A stretch of DNA of 64,000 bases. Source: Thermosediminibacter oceani DSM 16646 (GTDB lineage Bacteria; Bacillota; Thermosediminibacteria; Thermosediminibacterales; Thermosediminibacteraceae). This document shows positions 46,085 to 54,304 of the stretch, one piece after another. The stretch lies in the NCBI RefSeq assembly GCF_000144645.1, contig NC_014377.1, forward strand, positions 2,216,036-2,280,035. Reading direction: 5' to 3'. The translations under genes were made by a program, and so were the position numbers. The stretch's first letter is position 1; every line of letters begins with the position of its first letter. The notes under the pieces were generated by a model. The model saw nothing but the letters and a program-made list of their open reading frames with translations. It had not been told where the DNA came from and searched no databases.

Positions 46085-46381
46085 TTAAATAAAATGTTCG
46101 TAGACCCGGTTTTTTATTATCTCGTATACCTCCTCCGGAGTCCTTTCTTCGGCGTTTACCAGCAACACCCCAAAGGGGCTCATCGGAGTTAGTTCGTCGG
46201 ACATCTCCTCTGAAAAGCTGTTATAGGGTTTCGAAACTATATCCTTGAGCTTTCTGCCGGTGTAGACCACGGCGTCTACCGGACCGCTGACCTGGCTCCA
46301 GGGTACGGTGATAAATCCCCGCTGCCTCAAGTATTCGCCCAGATCCTCCAATCCATCCTCCAGTGCTATCACCCGGGACAT
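46085..46381 (-). CDS. UPF0180-like protein, diverged paralogue
   Basis: 98 residues. It starts RVIALEDGLEDLGEYLRQRG and continues VDAVVYTGRKLKDI, then ends with an alpha-helical tail (RTPEEVYEIIKNRVYEHF). The layout parallels the following UPF0180 gene (DD/DG-L-L-K/R-G, DA-VV-G, V-N-A-E), so the two are probably a tandem duplication. Function unknown. Confidence 0.65.
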   Translation of the reverse strand: MSRVIALEDGLEDLGEYLRQRGFITVPWSQVSGPVDAVVYTGRKLKDIVSKPYNSFSEEMSDELTPMSPFGVLLVNAEERTPEEVYEIIKNRVYEHFI

Positions 46382-46404
46382 CCTGCCACCTCCCGAATTT
46401 ATTT

Positions 46405-47292
46405 TTATCGGAAGCTGGCAGAATTATACTCTCCCGTTATCACTTTTAAAGCACCGGGTTCCACAGAGAATTCTACAGGTGTGGTGCCTATCACGTCGCC
46501 GTCGGCGTGGACTTTCGTGGGCCTTTCGAACTCAACCCTTACCTTTTTGCCCCTGAAAACCTCGTAAGCGGGATGATTTTTGTGCTTCCCGGTAAACACG
46601 CTGGGAAGGAATCTTAAAAGCTCCATCCTGCCGATGCTGTTCACTATGCAGACGTCCAGCAGCCCGTCGTCGAGCAGGGCGTCGGGGCATATCATCATGC
46701 CTCCGCCGTAATAACGGGCGTTGCCGACGGACACGAGCCAGACTTTACGGTGCAGCACCCGTCCATCGATTTCGATAACCGCCCGCCGGGGAGCAAATGT
46801 CGCCAGAACCTTAAAAAGCCCCGTTACGTATGCCGGCGCACCCCTTAAAAACCTCATGTTTTTATTGATGGCATCGGCCACTTCCGCATCAAGACCGGCG
46901 CCGGCCACGTTTATAAAACAATTGTCATCCACTCTTATTAGGTCGATGCATCTTACCTTGCCGTTCTTGACGGTTTCCAGGGCTTTTTGAGGGTTTTGAG
47001 AAATTCCCGCTGACCTTACAAAATCGTTGCCGGTGCCGGCCGGAATCACCCCCAGCAGGGCTTCGGTACCGGACAAAGCCCGGGCCACCTCCCGCACAGT
47101 GCCGTCGCCGCCTACGGCCACTATCCTCTCGTATCCCGCCTTCACGGCCTCTTTTGCGATGGCGGTGGCTTTACCCGGGCCTTCCGTCAGGGCGAAATCG
47201 TAGGGAAAATCAATGAAAGGCTTTAAACTTTCCCAAACCGCCAGAGCTTTTTTCCTGCCGGCAGTAGGATTTACAATAAAAAATATTTTCAA
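46405..47292 (-). CDS. diacylglycerol kinase-family lipid kinase (YegS/DgkB-like)
   Basis: About 295 residues from the TTG at 47292, seven bases after AAAGGAGG; the frame is open to 47328. DAGK catalytic motifs NPTAGRKKA, GGDGTVREVARAL and GTGNDFVRSAG are present, with a C-terminal beta-sandwich domain. Phosphorylates a lipid such as diacylglycerol in membrane recycling; the exact lipid is not shown. Confidence 0.9.
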   Translation of the reverse strand: MKIFFIVNPTAGRKKALAVWESLKPFIDFPYDFALTEGPGKATAIAKEAVKAGYERIVAVGGDGTVREVARALSGTEALLGVIPAGTGNDFVRSAGISQNPQKALETVKNGKVRCIDLIRVDDNCFINVAGAGLDAEVADAINKNMRFLRGAPAYVTGLFKVLATFAPRRAVIEIDGRVLHRKVWLVSVGNARYYGGGMMICPDALLDDGLLDVCIVNSIGRMELLRFLPSVFTGKHKNHPAYEVFRGKKVRVEFERPTKVHADGDVIGTTPVEFSVEPGALKVITGEYNSASFR

Positions 47293-47315
47293 TATTGGGC
47301 CTCCTTTAATAACCA

Positions 47316-47340
47316 AAGCAAAACCCAACTTACGTTGGGT
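47316..47340 (-). terminator. intrinsic terminator overlapping the bactofilin stop
   Basis: ACCCAAC (47323-47329) pairs with GTTGGGT (47334-47340) around TTAC, followed on the minus strand by TTTGCTTTGG. The stem contains the last codons of the bactofilin gene. Confidence 0.65.
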
Positions 47341-47722
47341 CCGTTTTTTGAGTTTTTGTTTTTTTCTCCCTGCTCATTTCGCACCTGCCTTCGAAAACCG
47401 CCCCGTCCTCGATGGTAATACTATCAACTTTCAAATCCCCCAGCACTTTGCCGGAAGATTTTATTTCCAGCTTTCCGGTCAGGAGCATGTTTCCGTTGAG
47501 CTCCCCGGCTACAATGGCATTCCTAGCCTTTATCTGGGCGTTGACGACACCGCCCTCGGCAATGATTATATCGCCGGAACTCTCTATTTCCCCTTCAATC
47601 CTGCCTTCGATGCGAAGCACGCCGCTCGCCTTAATAGTGCCTTTAAATTCCGTCCCCTTTCCCAGGAGTGTATCCACCCGTTCGGTATTTAAATCCACAG
47701 TTTCGCCTCTTTTGCCGAACAT
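47330..47722 (-). CDS. bactofilin (polymer-forming cytoskeletal protein)
   Basis: 130 residues with a central beta-helix-type bactofilin domain (about 20-110) of alternating small and hydrophobic residues (GTIKASGVLRIEGRIEGEIE, AEGGVVNAQIKARNAIVAGE). Proline-rich tips are short. Bactofilins self-assemble at the membrane and often guide peptidoglycan enzymes. The M23 peptidase gene lies 11 bases upstream in the same operon, the usual partnership. Confidence 0.9.
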   Translation of the reverse strand: MFGKRGETVDLNTERVDTLLGKGTEFKGTIKASGVLRIEGRIEGEIESSGDIIIAEGGVVNAQIKARNAIVAGELNGNMLLTGKLEIKSSGKVLGDLKVDSITIEDGAVFEGRCEMSREKKTKTQKTDPT

Positions 47723-47733
47723 GCTAGCCCCCC

Positions 47734-48657
47734 TTAATCCAAGTATTCCTCAGGGTTCCTGGGCATACCGTTTACCTTTACCATGTAGTGAAGATGGGGC
47801 CCCGTGCTCCTGCCGGAACTTCCCACCCTGGCAATAGTGTCCCCTTTCTTGACCCGCTGTCCCGCCTTCACCAGAATCCTGGAGACATGGCTGTAAGCAG
47901 TCTCAATGCCGTAACCGTGGCTTATCTCCACCGTATAGCCGTAACCGGACTTGTACCCGGCAAAGGTAACCTTTCCATCGGCGGTAGCCTTTATCGGGCT
48001 TCCGTAAGGGGCCGCTATGTCAAGGCCGTCGTGAAACTCTGTGCTCCGGCCGAAGGGGGAGCGCCTGTACCCGAACCCGGACGTTACTCTCCCCCTAATA
48101 GGCCATATAGATGGAGTGCAGGCCAACCTTTTGTTTCTGGCCTCTAACGCCGCCACCAGCTGCTCAAGGTTGTTTTCCTGTTCCTCCAGCCTCCTGTCGA
48201 GCTCCTCGAGCTGCTCAAGGGCCCTTTGCCTGTCGATTCCGCTCCTGCTGGCAAGCCCCGCAGGCTGAGAGGGCGGTGAAGTTTTCCTATCAAGCTGCGC
48301 TTTCAGCGCCGGGTCATTTTTAAGCATCTCCCTCAGGCTTGCATCCAGTTCCTCCAGCTTTTTTACTTTCTCCTCCATGCTCCTTGTTTTTTCTTCAAAA
48401 TATTCAATCCGGTCCTGAATAGCTTCGTATTTTCCGGCCTTATCGGAGAGCTCCTCGTTCCTGGCTTTAAGCTCTCTGTAAGAAAGGAAAAAATAAACGG
48501 ATGCTCCCGCTAGCAGCACGGCCGTCCCGGCGGCTATGTACTTCATGAGTTTTATAAGGGATAAAGTAACCGAAATAGAAAAAGTGGGCTTTTCCGAGTG
48601 CGGTATTATCATCAATGTGATAAATCCGCCCCTCTTATTTCCTTTCACCCGCCTCAC
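47734..48657 (-). CDS. M23 peptidase with coiled coil (bactofilin partner)
   Basis: 307 residues. One membrane segment (about 37-57), a coiled coil (about 60-120 and again 140-175, ERLEEQENNLEQLVAALEARN-like heptads), and a C-terminal M23 domain (about 185-305) with zinc ligands in EFHDGLDIA and GPHLHYMV. The wall-cleaving partner of the adjacent bactofilin by gene context. GTG start with AAGGAGG close upstream; the next in-frame GTG is three codons later. Confidence 0.88.
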   Translation of the reverse strand: MRRVKGNKRGGFITLMIIPHSEKPTFSISVTLSLIKLMKYIAAGTAVLLAGASVYFFLSYRELKARNEELSDKAGKYEAIQDRIEYFEEKTRSMEEKVKKLEELDASLREMLKNDPALKAQLDRKTSPPSQPAGLASRSGIDRQRALEQLEELDRRLEEQENNLEQLVAALEARNKRLACTPSIWPIRGRVTSGFGYRRSPFGRSTEFHDGLDIAAPYGSPIKATADGKVTFAGYKSGYGYTVEISHGYGIETAYSHVSRILVKAGQRVKKGDTIARVGSSGRSTGPHLHYMVKVNGMPRNPEEYLD

Positions 48658-48705
48658 ATTCCTCCTTCTTTTGATGCCGGCTTACAACGCATATTATATA
48701 AATTA

Positions 48706-49248
48706 TTAAAATTCGCCATCGTCTGTAAAAAATCCTTTTCCGGAAATAGCCTCCTCCAGCACTTCTTTTTCTTCCGGGCTCAGCGGATAAGTAGAGCTGC
48801 CGTTCACTACGGGTTTCAGGTATACCCGGTTTTCATCCCTGCCGTATATGCTGGTAATTAGAACCCCGCTGTTATGTCCGTTTAGAAGGGAAATGGAAAA
48901 GCTCAGGTTCCCGCCCATATCTTCGAAGGCGTTGTACCTCTTGATATGTACCTTTTTGATCGCGTTAAGGCTTTCCTTTTCCAGGGCCTCTATCCGGTCC
49001 TTCAATTCCGAAAAATCGGATTTTGCGCTGGCGACACTATCCATATACTCCATCAGTAAGGCTTCCAGGTTTTTGCCGTTCACGCCCCGCATTATGGCGG
49101 TGTATTTTTTGGAAATCGACGAGAGTCTGGCGTTTATGACTACGAAAAAAAAGAGGCTTAAAAGCGAAATTACGGTGAGCAAAAGCAGCACCCAGTCCAG
49201 GTGTGCGAAGATAAAATCGTTTAGAAGTTTTGTGAAATCAAAGACCAT
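48706..49248 (-). CDS. DUF4446 family membrane-anchored protein
   Basis: 180 residues. A membrane segment (about 17-40) is followed by a coiled coil (about 65-95) and a compact domain (FEDMGGNLSFSISLLNGHNS, SIYGRDENRVYLKPVVNG) diagnostic of DUF4446. Function unknown; family members usually lie near parAB in Firmicutes, as here. Confidence 0.85.
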   Translation of the reverse strand: MVFDFTKLLNDFIFAHLDWVLLLLTVISLLSLFFFVVINARLSSISKKYTAIMRGVNGKNLEALLMEYMDSVASAKSDFSELKDRIEALEKESLNAIKKVHIKRYNAFEDMGGNLSFSISLLNGHNSGVLITSIYGRDENRVYLKPVVNGSSTYPLSPEEKEVLEEAISGKGFFTDDGEF

Positions 49249-49272
49249 ATATAGATTCCTCCAGACCAGCCT

Positions 49273-49968
49273 TTACAGTTTCGGAAAGCGCGAAATGAAA
49301 ACCGTTATGACGACTGCCGTAAAAATCGCCGGCAGCAGGTTCCCCACCTTTATACGGGGTCTGCCTTCCAGCATGTTGATACCTATCCCGAAAATGAGCA
49401 GACCTCCAGCGGCGGTCATTTCAGCTATTATAGCGTCGGTAAGGTATGATTTAATAAATACGGCCGCCAGGGTTATACCTCCCTGGTAGAGGAAAACCGG
49501 TATGGCCGAGAAAGCCACACCGATTCCCATACTCGACGAAAACACCACCGCGGAAACCCCGTCAAGAATTGACTTGATAAACAGTATCCTGTGATCGCCG
49601 GTAAGGCCGCTCTCGATGGACCCCATGATAGCCATGGCTCCAACGCAGTATATGAGGCTTGCGGAAACGAAGGCCCTGGTGAAGTCGCTGTCACCGTTGC
49701 CGAAACGCTCTTCCAGGTTCTTCCCCAGAAAGTTGAGCCGTTCTTCTATCCGCAATGCCTCTCCCGCTATGGCTCCCGTAACTATACTTAAGGTCACTAC
49801 AAGCAGGTTTTTGGTCTCCAGGGCCATGGAAAGTCCTATAAGCATCACTACCAGGCTGAGGCCCTGCATTATCGTGGACCTGACGTTTTCGGGAAACCGG
49901 CCCTTCAGCACATTCCCCGCAAAGGCCCCTGCTATAATAGCTGCTGCGTTTACGATAGTTCCCAGCAA
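49273..49968 (-). CDS. DUF554 family membrane protein (YdfK/YqgA-like)
   Basis: 231 residues with about seven membrane segments. It begins MLGTIVNAAAIIAGAFAGNV and has the SIESGLTGDHRILFIKSILD loop and a conserved FSSSMGIGVAFSAIPVFLYQ segment. A putative transporter of unknown substrate. It follows the cysteine desulfurase gene on the same strand. Confidence 0.88.
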   Translation of the reverse strand: MLGTIVNAAAIIAGAFAGNVLKGRFPENVRSTIMQGLSLVVMLIGLSMALETKNLLVVTLSIVTGAIAGEALRIEERLNFLGKNLEERFGNGDSDFTRAFVSASLIYCVGAMAIMGSIESGLTGDHRILFIKSILDGVSAVVFSSSMGIGVAFSAIPVFLYQGGITLAAVFIKSYLTDAIIAEMTAAGGLLIFGIGINMLEGRPRIKVGNLLPAIFTAVVITVFISRFPKL

Positions 49969-49994
49969 TTTTTCATCTCCCCTGATTCCTGAAA

Positions 49995-51140
49995 TTATCG
50001 GCTGCTTAAAGAGATCTCTCTTAAAGCTTCCAGGGCCCTGTCTATCTCTTCAACGGTGTTGAATACCGAGAAGCTGAACCTGACGGTTCCACGATCTTCG
50101 GTGCCTAAAGTCCGGTGAGCCAGGGGGCTGCAGTGGAGCCCCGGGCGAACCTGGATGTCGAACCGGCTGTCCAAAAGGTAGGCAAGCTCCGCCGAATCGA
50201 GATTATTAAAATTCAGGGAAATTACGGCACAGCGATCGGCGGCCTTTTCAGGACCGTAAACGGTGACGCCGTCAATTTCTTTAAGGCCTTCTAGAAATCT
50301 TTGGGTCAGCTGCTCTTCGTGGTAGCGGATGTTTTTCAGGCCCTTTTTTTTGACAAAGTCGACACCGGCGGCAAGGCCGGCAATTCCCGGTGTATTAAGG
50401 GTGCCGCACTCCAGCCTGTCCGGCAGAATTTCGGGCTGCTCCAGTTCTTCGGAAAAACTGCCGGTACCTCCCTGCCTGATGGGAGTAAGCTGCAGCCCCT
50501 CCCTGACGTAAAGCCCCCCGGTGCCCTGCGGACCGTAGAGGCCCTTATGGCCCGGGAACGCCAGTAAGTCGATGTTCATCCCCTGCACGTCGATGTCCAG
50601 CACTCCCGCCGACTGGGCGGCATCCACCAGAAGGAGAATGCCCCTTTCCCGGGCTATTTTTCCGATTTCCCCGACGGGCATTATGGTTCCGGTAACGTTG
50701 GAAGCATGGGTTATCGCTATGAGCCGGGTATTGGGCTTTATGGCCTTCACTACATCGTCGGGATCCAGAGACCCGTCGGTGCCGCACCTTACGATATCCC
50801 ATTCCACTCCGGATTTCGTCAGGGCGAAGATCGGTCTTGCCACCGAGTTGTGCTCCATGGAAGTGGTTATTACGTGGTCACCGGGCTTGAGTACACCCTT
50901 TATGGCGGTGTTTAGAGCATCGGTGGCGTTCATGGTGAAAACTATATTCGTCGGACTTTCAGCGTTGAAAAATTCGGCCAGGGTTTCCCTCGCCTCGTAC
51001 ACCAAGCGTGCGGCGGCCAGAGCCATCCTGTGGCCGCTGCGGCCCGGGTTCCCGCCGAAATTTCTCATGGCATCTTCCACGGCCCTGTAAACCTCTTCGG
51101 GCTTGGGCCAGGTTGTGGCCGCATTATCAAAATATATCAT
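49995..51140 (-). CDS. cysteine desulfurase (class V aminotransferase, SufS-like)
   Basis: About 381 residues from ATG 51140 (AGAGGTG upstream). PLP-dependent; the cofactor Lys is in AFPGHKGLYGPQGTGG (near 195), and RPGLHCSPLAHRTLGTEDRG holds the catalytic Cys for persulfide formation. Begins YFDNAATTWPKPEEVYRAVE. This subgroup is often paired with DUF3343 and YedF proteins. Here it lies directly downstream of hydE, which carries a DUF3343 domain, separated by a terminator. Confidence 0.9.
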   Translation of the reverse strand: MIYFDNAATTWPKPEEVYRAVEDAMRNFGGNPGRSGHRMALAAARLVYEARETLAEFFNAESPTNIVFTMNATDALNTAIKGVLKPGDHVITTSMEHNSVARPIFALTKSGVEWDIVRCGTDGSLDPDDVVKAIKPNTRLIAITHASNVTGTIMPVGEIGKIARERGILLLVDAAQSAGVLDIDVQGMNIDLLAFPGHKGLYGPQGTGGLYVREGLQLTPIRQGGTGSFSEELEQPEILPDRLECGTLNTPGIAGLAAGVDFVKKKGLKNIRYHEEQLTQRFLEGLKEIDGVTVYGPEKAADRCAVISLNFNNLDSAELAYLLDSRFDIQVRPGLHCSPLAHRTLGTEDRGTVRFSFSVFNTVEEIDRALEALREISLSSR

Positions 51141-51182
51141 GGTATAGCACCTCTTTTGTGGAATCAATAATTACTTTACCAT

Positions 51183-51217
51183 AAAAAAGTATCTGCGAAA
51201 AGACCCTTCGCAGATAC
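51183..51217 (-). terminator. intrinsic terminator of hydG-hydE
   Basis: GTATCTGCGAA (51189-51199) pairs perfectly with TTCGCAGATAC (51207-51217), and TTTTTTAT follows on the minus strand. It lies 52 bases after the hydE stop. Confidence 0.92.
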
Positions 51218-51268
51218 AAAGTACCAAAGAAAATAAAAGATTTTTTTATAAAGGCCCGGTCCAGGGCG

Positions 51269-52549
51269 TCATGCGGTCTCTTTTATATACGGTGGCAGTT
51301 TTCTCCCCAGACTCTTTACCAGGTCCACCGCCCACTGCAGCGTTACGACCGCTTTGTTGGAGTATATCTCGTAGGATTTTCTGAAAGCGGTCGGGGTGAA
51401 ATTCACCATTATCACGTTGGCTCCCGAAAGGAGTCCTCTTTTTAGTCCATCCGGCGATAGGGTGGCCATAGCGGTCGTCGATGGTATGAAGACGTGTTTA
51501 AGCACCAGCCGGGCTACGGCCACCATCTTTAGGGACATCAAAAGGTCGCCCGGCGGCAAGTTCTCAAAGGGCGTGTTTCTGGCGGGGAGGAAAGGCCCCA
51601 ACCCCACCATGTTTATACCCATATCTCTCAAAAAGACGATATCCTCCGCCAGGTGCTCGGGCCGCTGGCCCGGGAGTCCCACTATGCAACCGGAACCCGT
51701 GACGTATCCCAGTTCTTTCAGGTCGCGGATGTTTTTTACCCGGACGTCGTAATCGTCATCGGGGTGAGCCAGCTTGAAGACCTCCCGGTTTGCCGACTCT
51801 ATTCTAAGGAGGTAGTTGTTAGCCCCCGCCTTCCGGAAGGCCTCCAGCTCGTGCCTGGGCCTTTCGCCTATACTCATGGTTATCCTCATGCCGGTCTCGC
51901 TTTTTATGCCCCTGAGGATTTCGACCATTTTTTCCTCGGTGTACCATGGATCTTCACCGGATTGGAGTATCACTGTGGAAAGGCCCAGCTTCCTCATTTC
52001 AACGGCCGCTTTTATGATTTCTTCCGGCGTCATTCGGTAGCGTAGCAAACTGGTGTTTGCTCGACGCAGGCCGCAGTAGTTGCAATTCTTTCTGCAGTAA
52101 TTCGAAAATTCTATGCCCCCCCTTATGTCCACTACATCCCCCACGGTCTTCTGCCTCATCTTGTCCCCTGCCGCCAGTAGAGCCTCCACCTCTAACGGGT
52201 TTTCCGAAGCCAAAAGGCGTTCTATCTCTTTTAGGGAGAGGTCCTGGCCGGCCTCTATTTTTTTGATTAGACCGGCGAAATCCTCCCCAACCCTTCCGTC
52301 CTCGGGAAGAAGGTTTTCTACCTTAAAAGGCTCGAACTCATAGATACCCGTGTATTGCACCTTTTCGCTGCTCAGTATAGCCTCGGCCTCCTGCTTCATC
52401 TCCGAAGGGATGACGATAGCGGTAGTGCAGAGCCGGCCGTATTTTTTCGGAGTCGGTATGAGGCGGACGGGTATACCCGCCGTCCTCAATACCTTCTCAC
52501 CCTTAAGCATGTGACTTGTCGTCGAGCATACTATAATGTGTTCCGACAT
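51269..52549 (-). CDS. hydE: DUF3343-HydE fusion: [FeFe]-hydrogenase maturase HydE
   Basis: About 426 residues from ATG 52549 (AAAGGTG upstream). Residues ~1-75 form a DUF3343 domain (putative Se/S carrier) with Cys8 (IIVCSTTSHMLKGEKVL) and Cys41 (GRLCTTAIVI). Residues ~90-426 are HydE, a radical SAM enzyme with the CRKNCNYCGLRR cluster motif and GEDPWYTEEKM and GSGCIVGLPGQ segments. HydE acts after HydG in building the diiron subcluster of the H-cluster. It lies 11 bases after hydG. The fusion is unusual to me. Confidence 0.9.
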   Translation of the reverse strand: MSEHIIVCSTTSHMLKGEKVLRTAGIPVRLIPTPKKYGRLCTTAIVIPSEMKQEAEAILSSEKVQYTGIYEFEPFKVENLLPEDGRVGEDFAGLIKKIEAGQDLSLKEIERLLASENPLEVEALLAAGDKMRQKTVGDVVDIRGGIEFSNYCRKNCNYCGLRRANTSLLRYRMTPEEIIKAAVEMRKLGLSTVILQSGEDPWYTEEKMVEILRGIKSETGMRITMSIGERPRHELEAFRKAGANNYLLRIESANREVFKLAHPDDDYDVRVKNIRDLKELGYVTGSGCIVGLPGQRPEHLAEDIVFLRDMGINMVGLGPFLPARNTPFENLPPGDLLMSLKMVAVARLVLKHVFIPSTTAMATLSPDGLKRGLLSGANVIMVNFTPTAFRKSYEIYSNKAVVTLQWAVDLVKSLGRKLPPYIKETA

Positions 52550-52560
52550 GGCATTCACCT

Positions 52561-53991
52561 TTAAAAGAACAGGTCTCTTTCGCCCTGTTCGATTCTTGCC
52601 AGCCTCTCTTCGGTCTTTTGCTTTACGGTAGGATTAGGGATATCTTCGAGGCTCTTTTTTATAACCTTTTCTCCCAGTTCCTTTAGCCTGGGGTCGGCGT
52701 AGTCCATCAGAAATTCTTTAAAGGTAAGGATTGCATTTGGCTGGCAGCAGTTGTGGATATTGCCCGATTTAGCGAGCTGCATGAACCTGTCGCCGGTACG
52801 CCCGCTACGGTAGCAGGCGGTACAGTAGCTCGGGAGGTACCCCTGCTCGCACAGGGAAAGCAGAACTTCGTTGGGGGTCCTGTGATCCTCCACCTGGAAC
52901 TGGGCGTGGGATTCCCGGTTTTTACGGGATATTTCATCGTAATATCCTCCGACTCCGGTGCACGAGCCGGCGCTTATCTGAGAGATACCCACGGAGATTA
53001 CCTCTTCCCTGAAGTCGGGGCGCTCCCTGGTAGACAGAATCATTCCGGTATAGGGCACCGCCAAGCGCACTATGGCGACTATCTTTTTGAAATCCCGGTC
53101 GGATACCAGGTACGGGAAGTCCTTTACGCTTACGCCCAGAGCCGGCCTAATCCTGGGAAAAGATATGGTGTGGGGGCCGACGCCGTATTTTTCTTCCAGG
53201 TGCTGTGCATGCTGGAGGAGTGCCAGCACCTCGTATTTGTAGTCGTAGAGCCCGAAAAGAACACCCAGCCCCACATCGTCGATACCGCCTTCCATGGCGC
53301 GATCCATGGCGGTGGTATGGTAATCGTAGTCACTCTTTGGGCCCGACGGATGCATGTGTTTGTACGTGGGCCTGTGGTAGGTTTCCTGAAAGAGGATGTA
53401 GGTTCCTATACCCGCATCCTTTAATTTCCGGTAATTTTCCACCGTGGTGGCCGCTATGTTCACGTTAACCCGGCGGATGCTGCCGTTTTTCAAACGGGTG
53501 TCGTAGACGGTCTTGATCACTTCAAGGGTGTATTCTATAGGGCAGTTTACCGGGTCTTCTCCGGCCTCCAGGGCCAGCCGCTTGTGACCCATCTCCTCCA
53601 GTATCTCGACTTCGCGCCTAACTTCCTCCATGGTGAGGCGCCGGCGCGGGGTCCTGTTATCCCTCCTGTAACCGCAGTAGCGGCAGTTATTTACGCAGTA
53701 GTCGCTGTAGTAGAGGGGTGCAAAGATCACTATTCTGTTGCCGTAAATCCTGTCTTTTATTTCCCTGCCAATGGCGTACATTTCCTCCAGCAACTCGTCA
53801 TCTTCGCAGTGCAAAAGGGCTGCCACATCTTCCAAGTCGAGGCCCCTCGCTTCCCCGGCTTTTTTGAGGATCTCCCTTATACCATCTCTGGAAACCCTTT
53901 TACCGGCCTCCAGTGCGCGGTTTATGGCTTCGTCGTCTATGAAATCGGCCTTCAGTTCCTCCAGGTCCCGGTTTTTACCGATGTAAGGCAT
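52561..53991 (-). CDS. hydG: [FeFe]-hydrogenase H-cluster radical SAM maturase HydG
   Basis: 476 residues, usual length. The radical SAM cluster motif CVNNCRYCGYR lies near residue 93. The C-terminal auxiliary cluster motif CTAC-x22-C is within YCTACYRSGRTGDRFMQ and HNCCQPNA. HydG lyses tyrosine to make the CO and CN ligands on iron. First gene of the hydGE operon, behind a long leader with a terminator hairpin. HydF and the hydrogenase itself are not in the window. Confidence 0.96.
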   Translation of the reverse strand: MPYIGKNRDLEELKADFIDDEAINRALEAGKRVSRDGIREILKKAGEARGLDLEDVAALLHCEDDELLEEMYAIGREIKDRIYGNRIVIFAPLYYSDYCVNNCRYCGYRRDNRTPRRRLTMEEVRREVEILEEMGHKRLALEAGEDPVNCPIEYTLEVIKTVYDTRLKNGSIRRVNVNIAATTVENYRKLKDAGIGTYILFQETYHRPTYKHMHPSGPKSDYDYHTTAMDRAMEGGIDDVGLGVLFGLYDYKYEVLALLQHAQHLEEKYGVGPHTISFPRIRPALGVSVKDFPYLVSDRDFKKIVAIVRLAVPYTGMILSTRERPDFREEVISVGISQISAGSCTGVGGYYDEISRKNRESHAQFQVEDHRTPNEVLLSLCEQGYLPSYCTACYRSGRTGDRFMQLAKSGNIHNCCQPNAILTFKEFLMDYADPRLKELGEKVIKKSLEDIPNPTVKQKTEERLARIEQGERDLFF

Positions 53992-54030
53992 AATCCTCTC
54001 CCCTTGTTAATGAAGTTTACCAGCGGTCCA

Positions 54031-54155
54031 AATAAAAAAGCTTTCCCTCCGGGAGGAAAAGCTTTACATGCACGCATACGAGGCCCGCATATTCCCATTC
54101 CCTCCCTTCGCTCAGGTAACCCCCTTGCGTCAGGACCGGTTCGATTTAAATTATA
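54031..54155 (-). promoter_or_regulatory. candidate riboswitch/attenuator leader of hydG-hydE
   Basis: Between the promoter and hydG lies a structured leader of about 120 bases ending in a strong terminator hairpin: AAAGCTTTTCCTCC (54066-54053) pairs with GGAGGGAAAGCTTT, followed by TTTTATTT, just 40 bases before the hydG ATG. An upstream segment GGGAGGGAA (54107-54099) can pair with the 5' arm TTTCCTCCC of that hairpin over 9 bp, so terminator and antiterminator are mutually exclusive. Two similar mini-hairpins, CCT-GACGCA-AGG and CCT-GAGCGA-AGG, lie in the 5' half. I could not match it to a known riboswitch class. Confidence 0.6.
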
Positions 54156-54161
54156 TTACAA

Positions 54162-54190
54162 TTATACAATTTACCGCCCCATGAAGCAAT
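54162..54190 (-). promoter_or_regulatory. promoter of hydG-hydE
   Basis: On the minus strand TTGCTT (54190-54185), 17 bases, then TATAAT (54167-54162). A second TATAAT-like hexamer follows about 12 bases on. Transcription would start near 54155, giving the leader described at 54031-54155. Confidence 0.65.
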
Positions 54191-54238
54191 AACTTTTTTA
54201 ACAGCCACCGGTGTATATCATGGTACCGAGGCCCATTA

Positions 54239-54294
54239 AAAAAGTTAGCCGCTCTCTGTCCGGCTTTGGCCGGGCAGGCAGCGGCCAACTTTTC
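54239..54294 (-). terminator. intrinsic terminator of the chemoreceptor-like gene
   Basis: On the minus strand AAAAGTTGGCCGCT pairs with AGCGGCTAACTTTT, enclosing an inner CCCGGC/GCCGGA hairpin, followed by TTAATG. It isolates the hydGE promoter from the upstream gene. Confidence 0.85.
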
Positions 54295-54304
54295 CGTTTC
54301 AACG

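Noticed and set aside
54031..54155. Assignment of the hydG leader to GEMM (GGGGTTACC, GACGCAAGG), TPP or NiCo riboswitches
   Set aside because: Only short strings match, in the wrong order and without the conserved cores, so no class is claimed.
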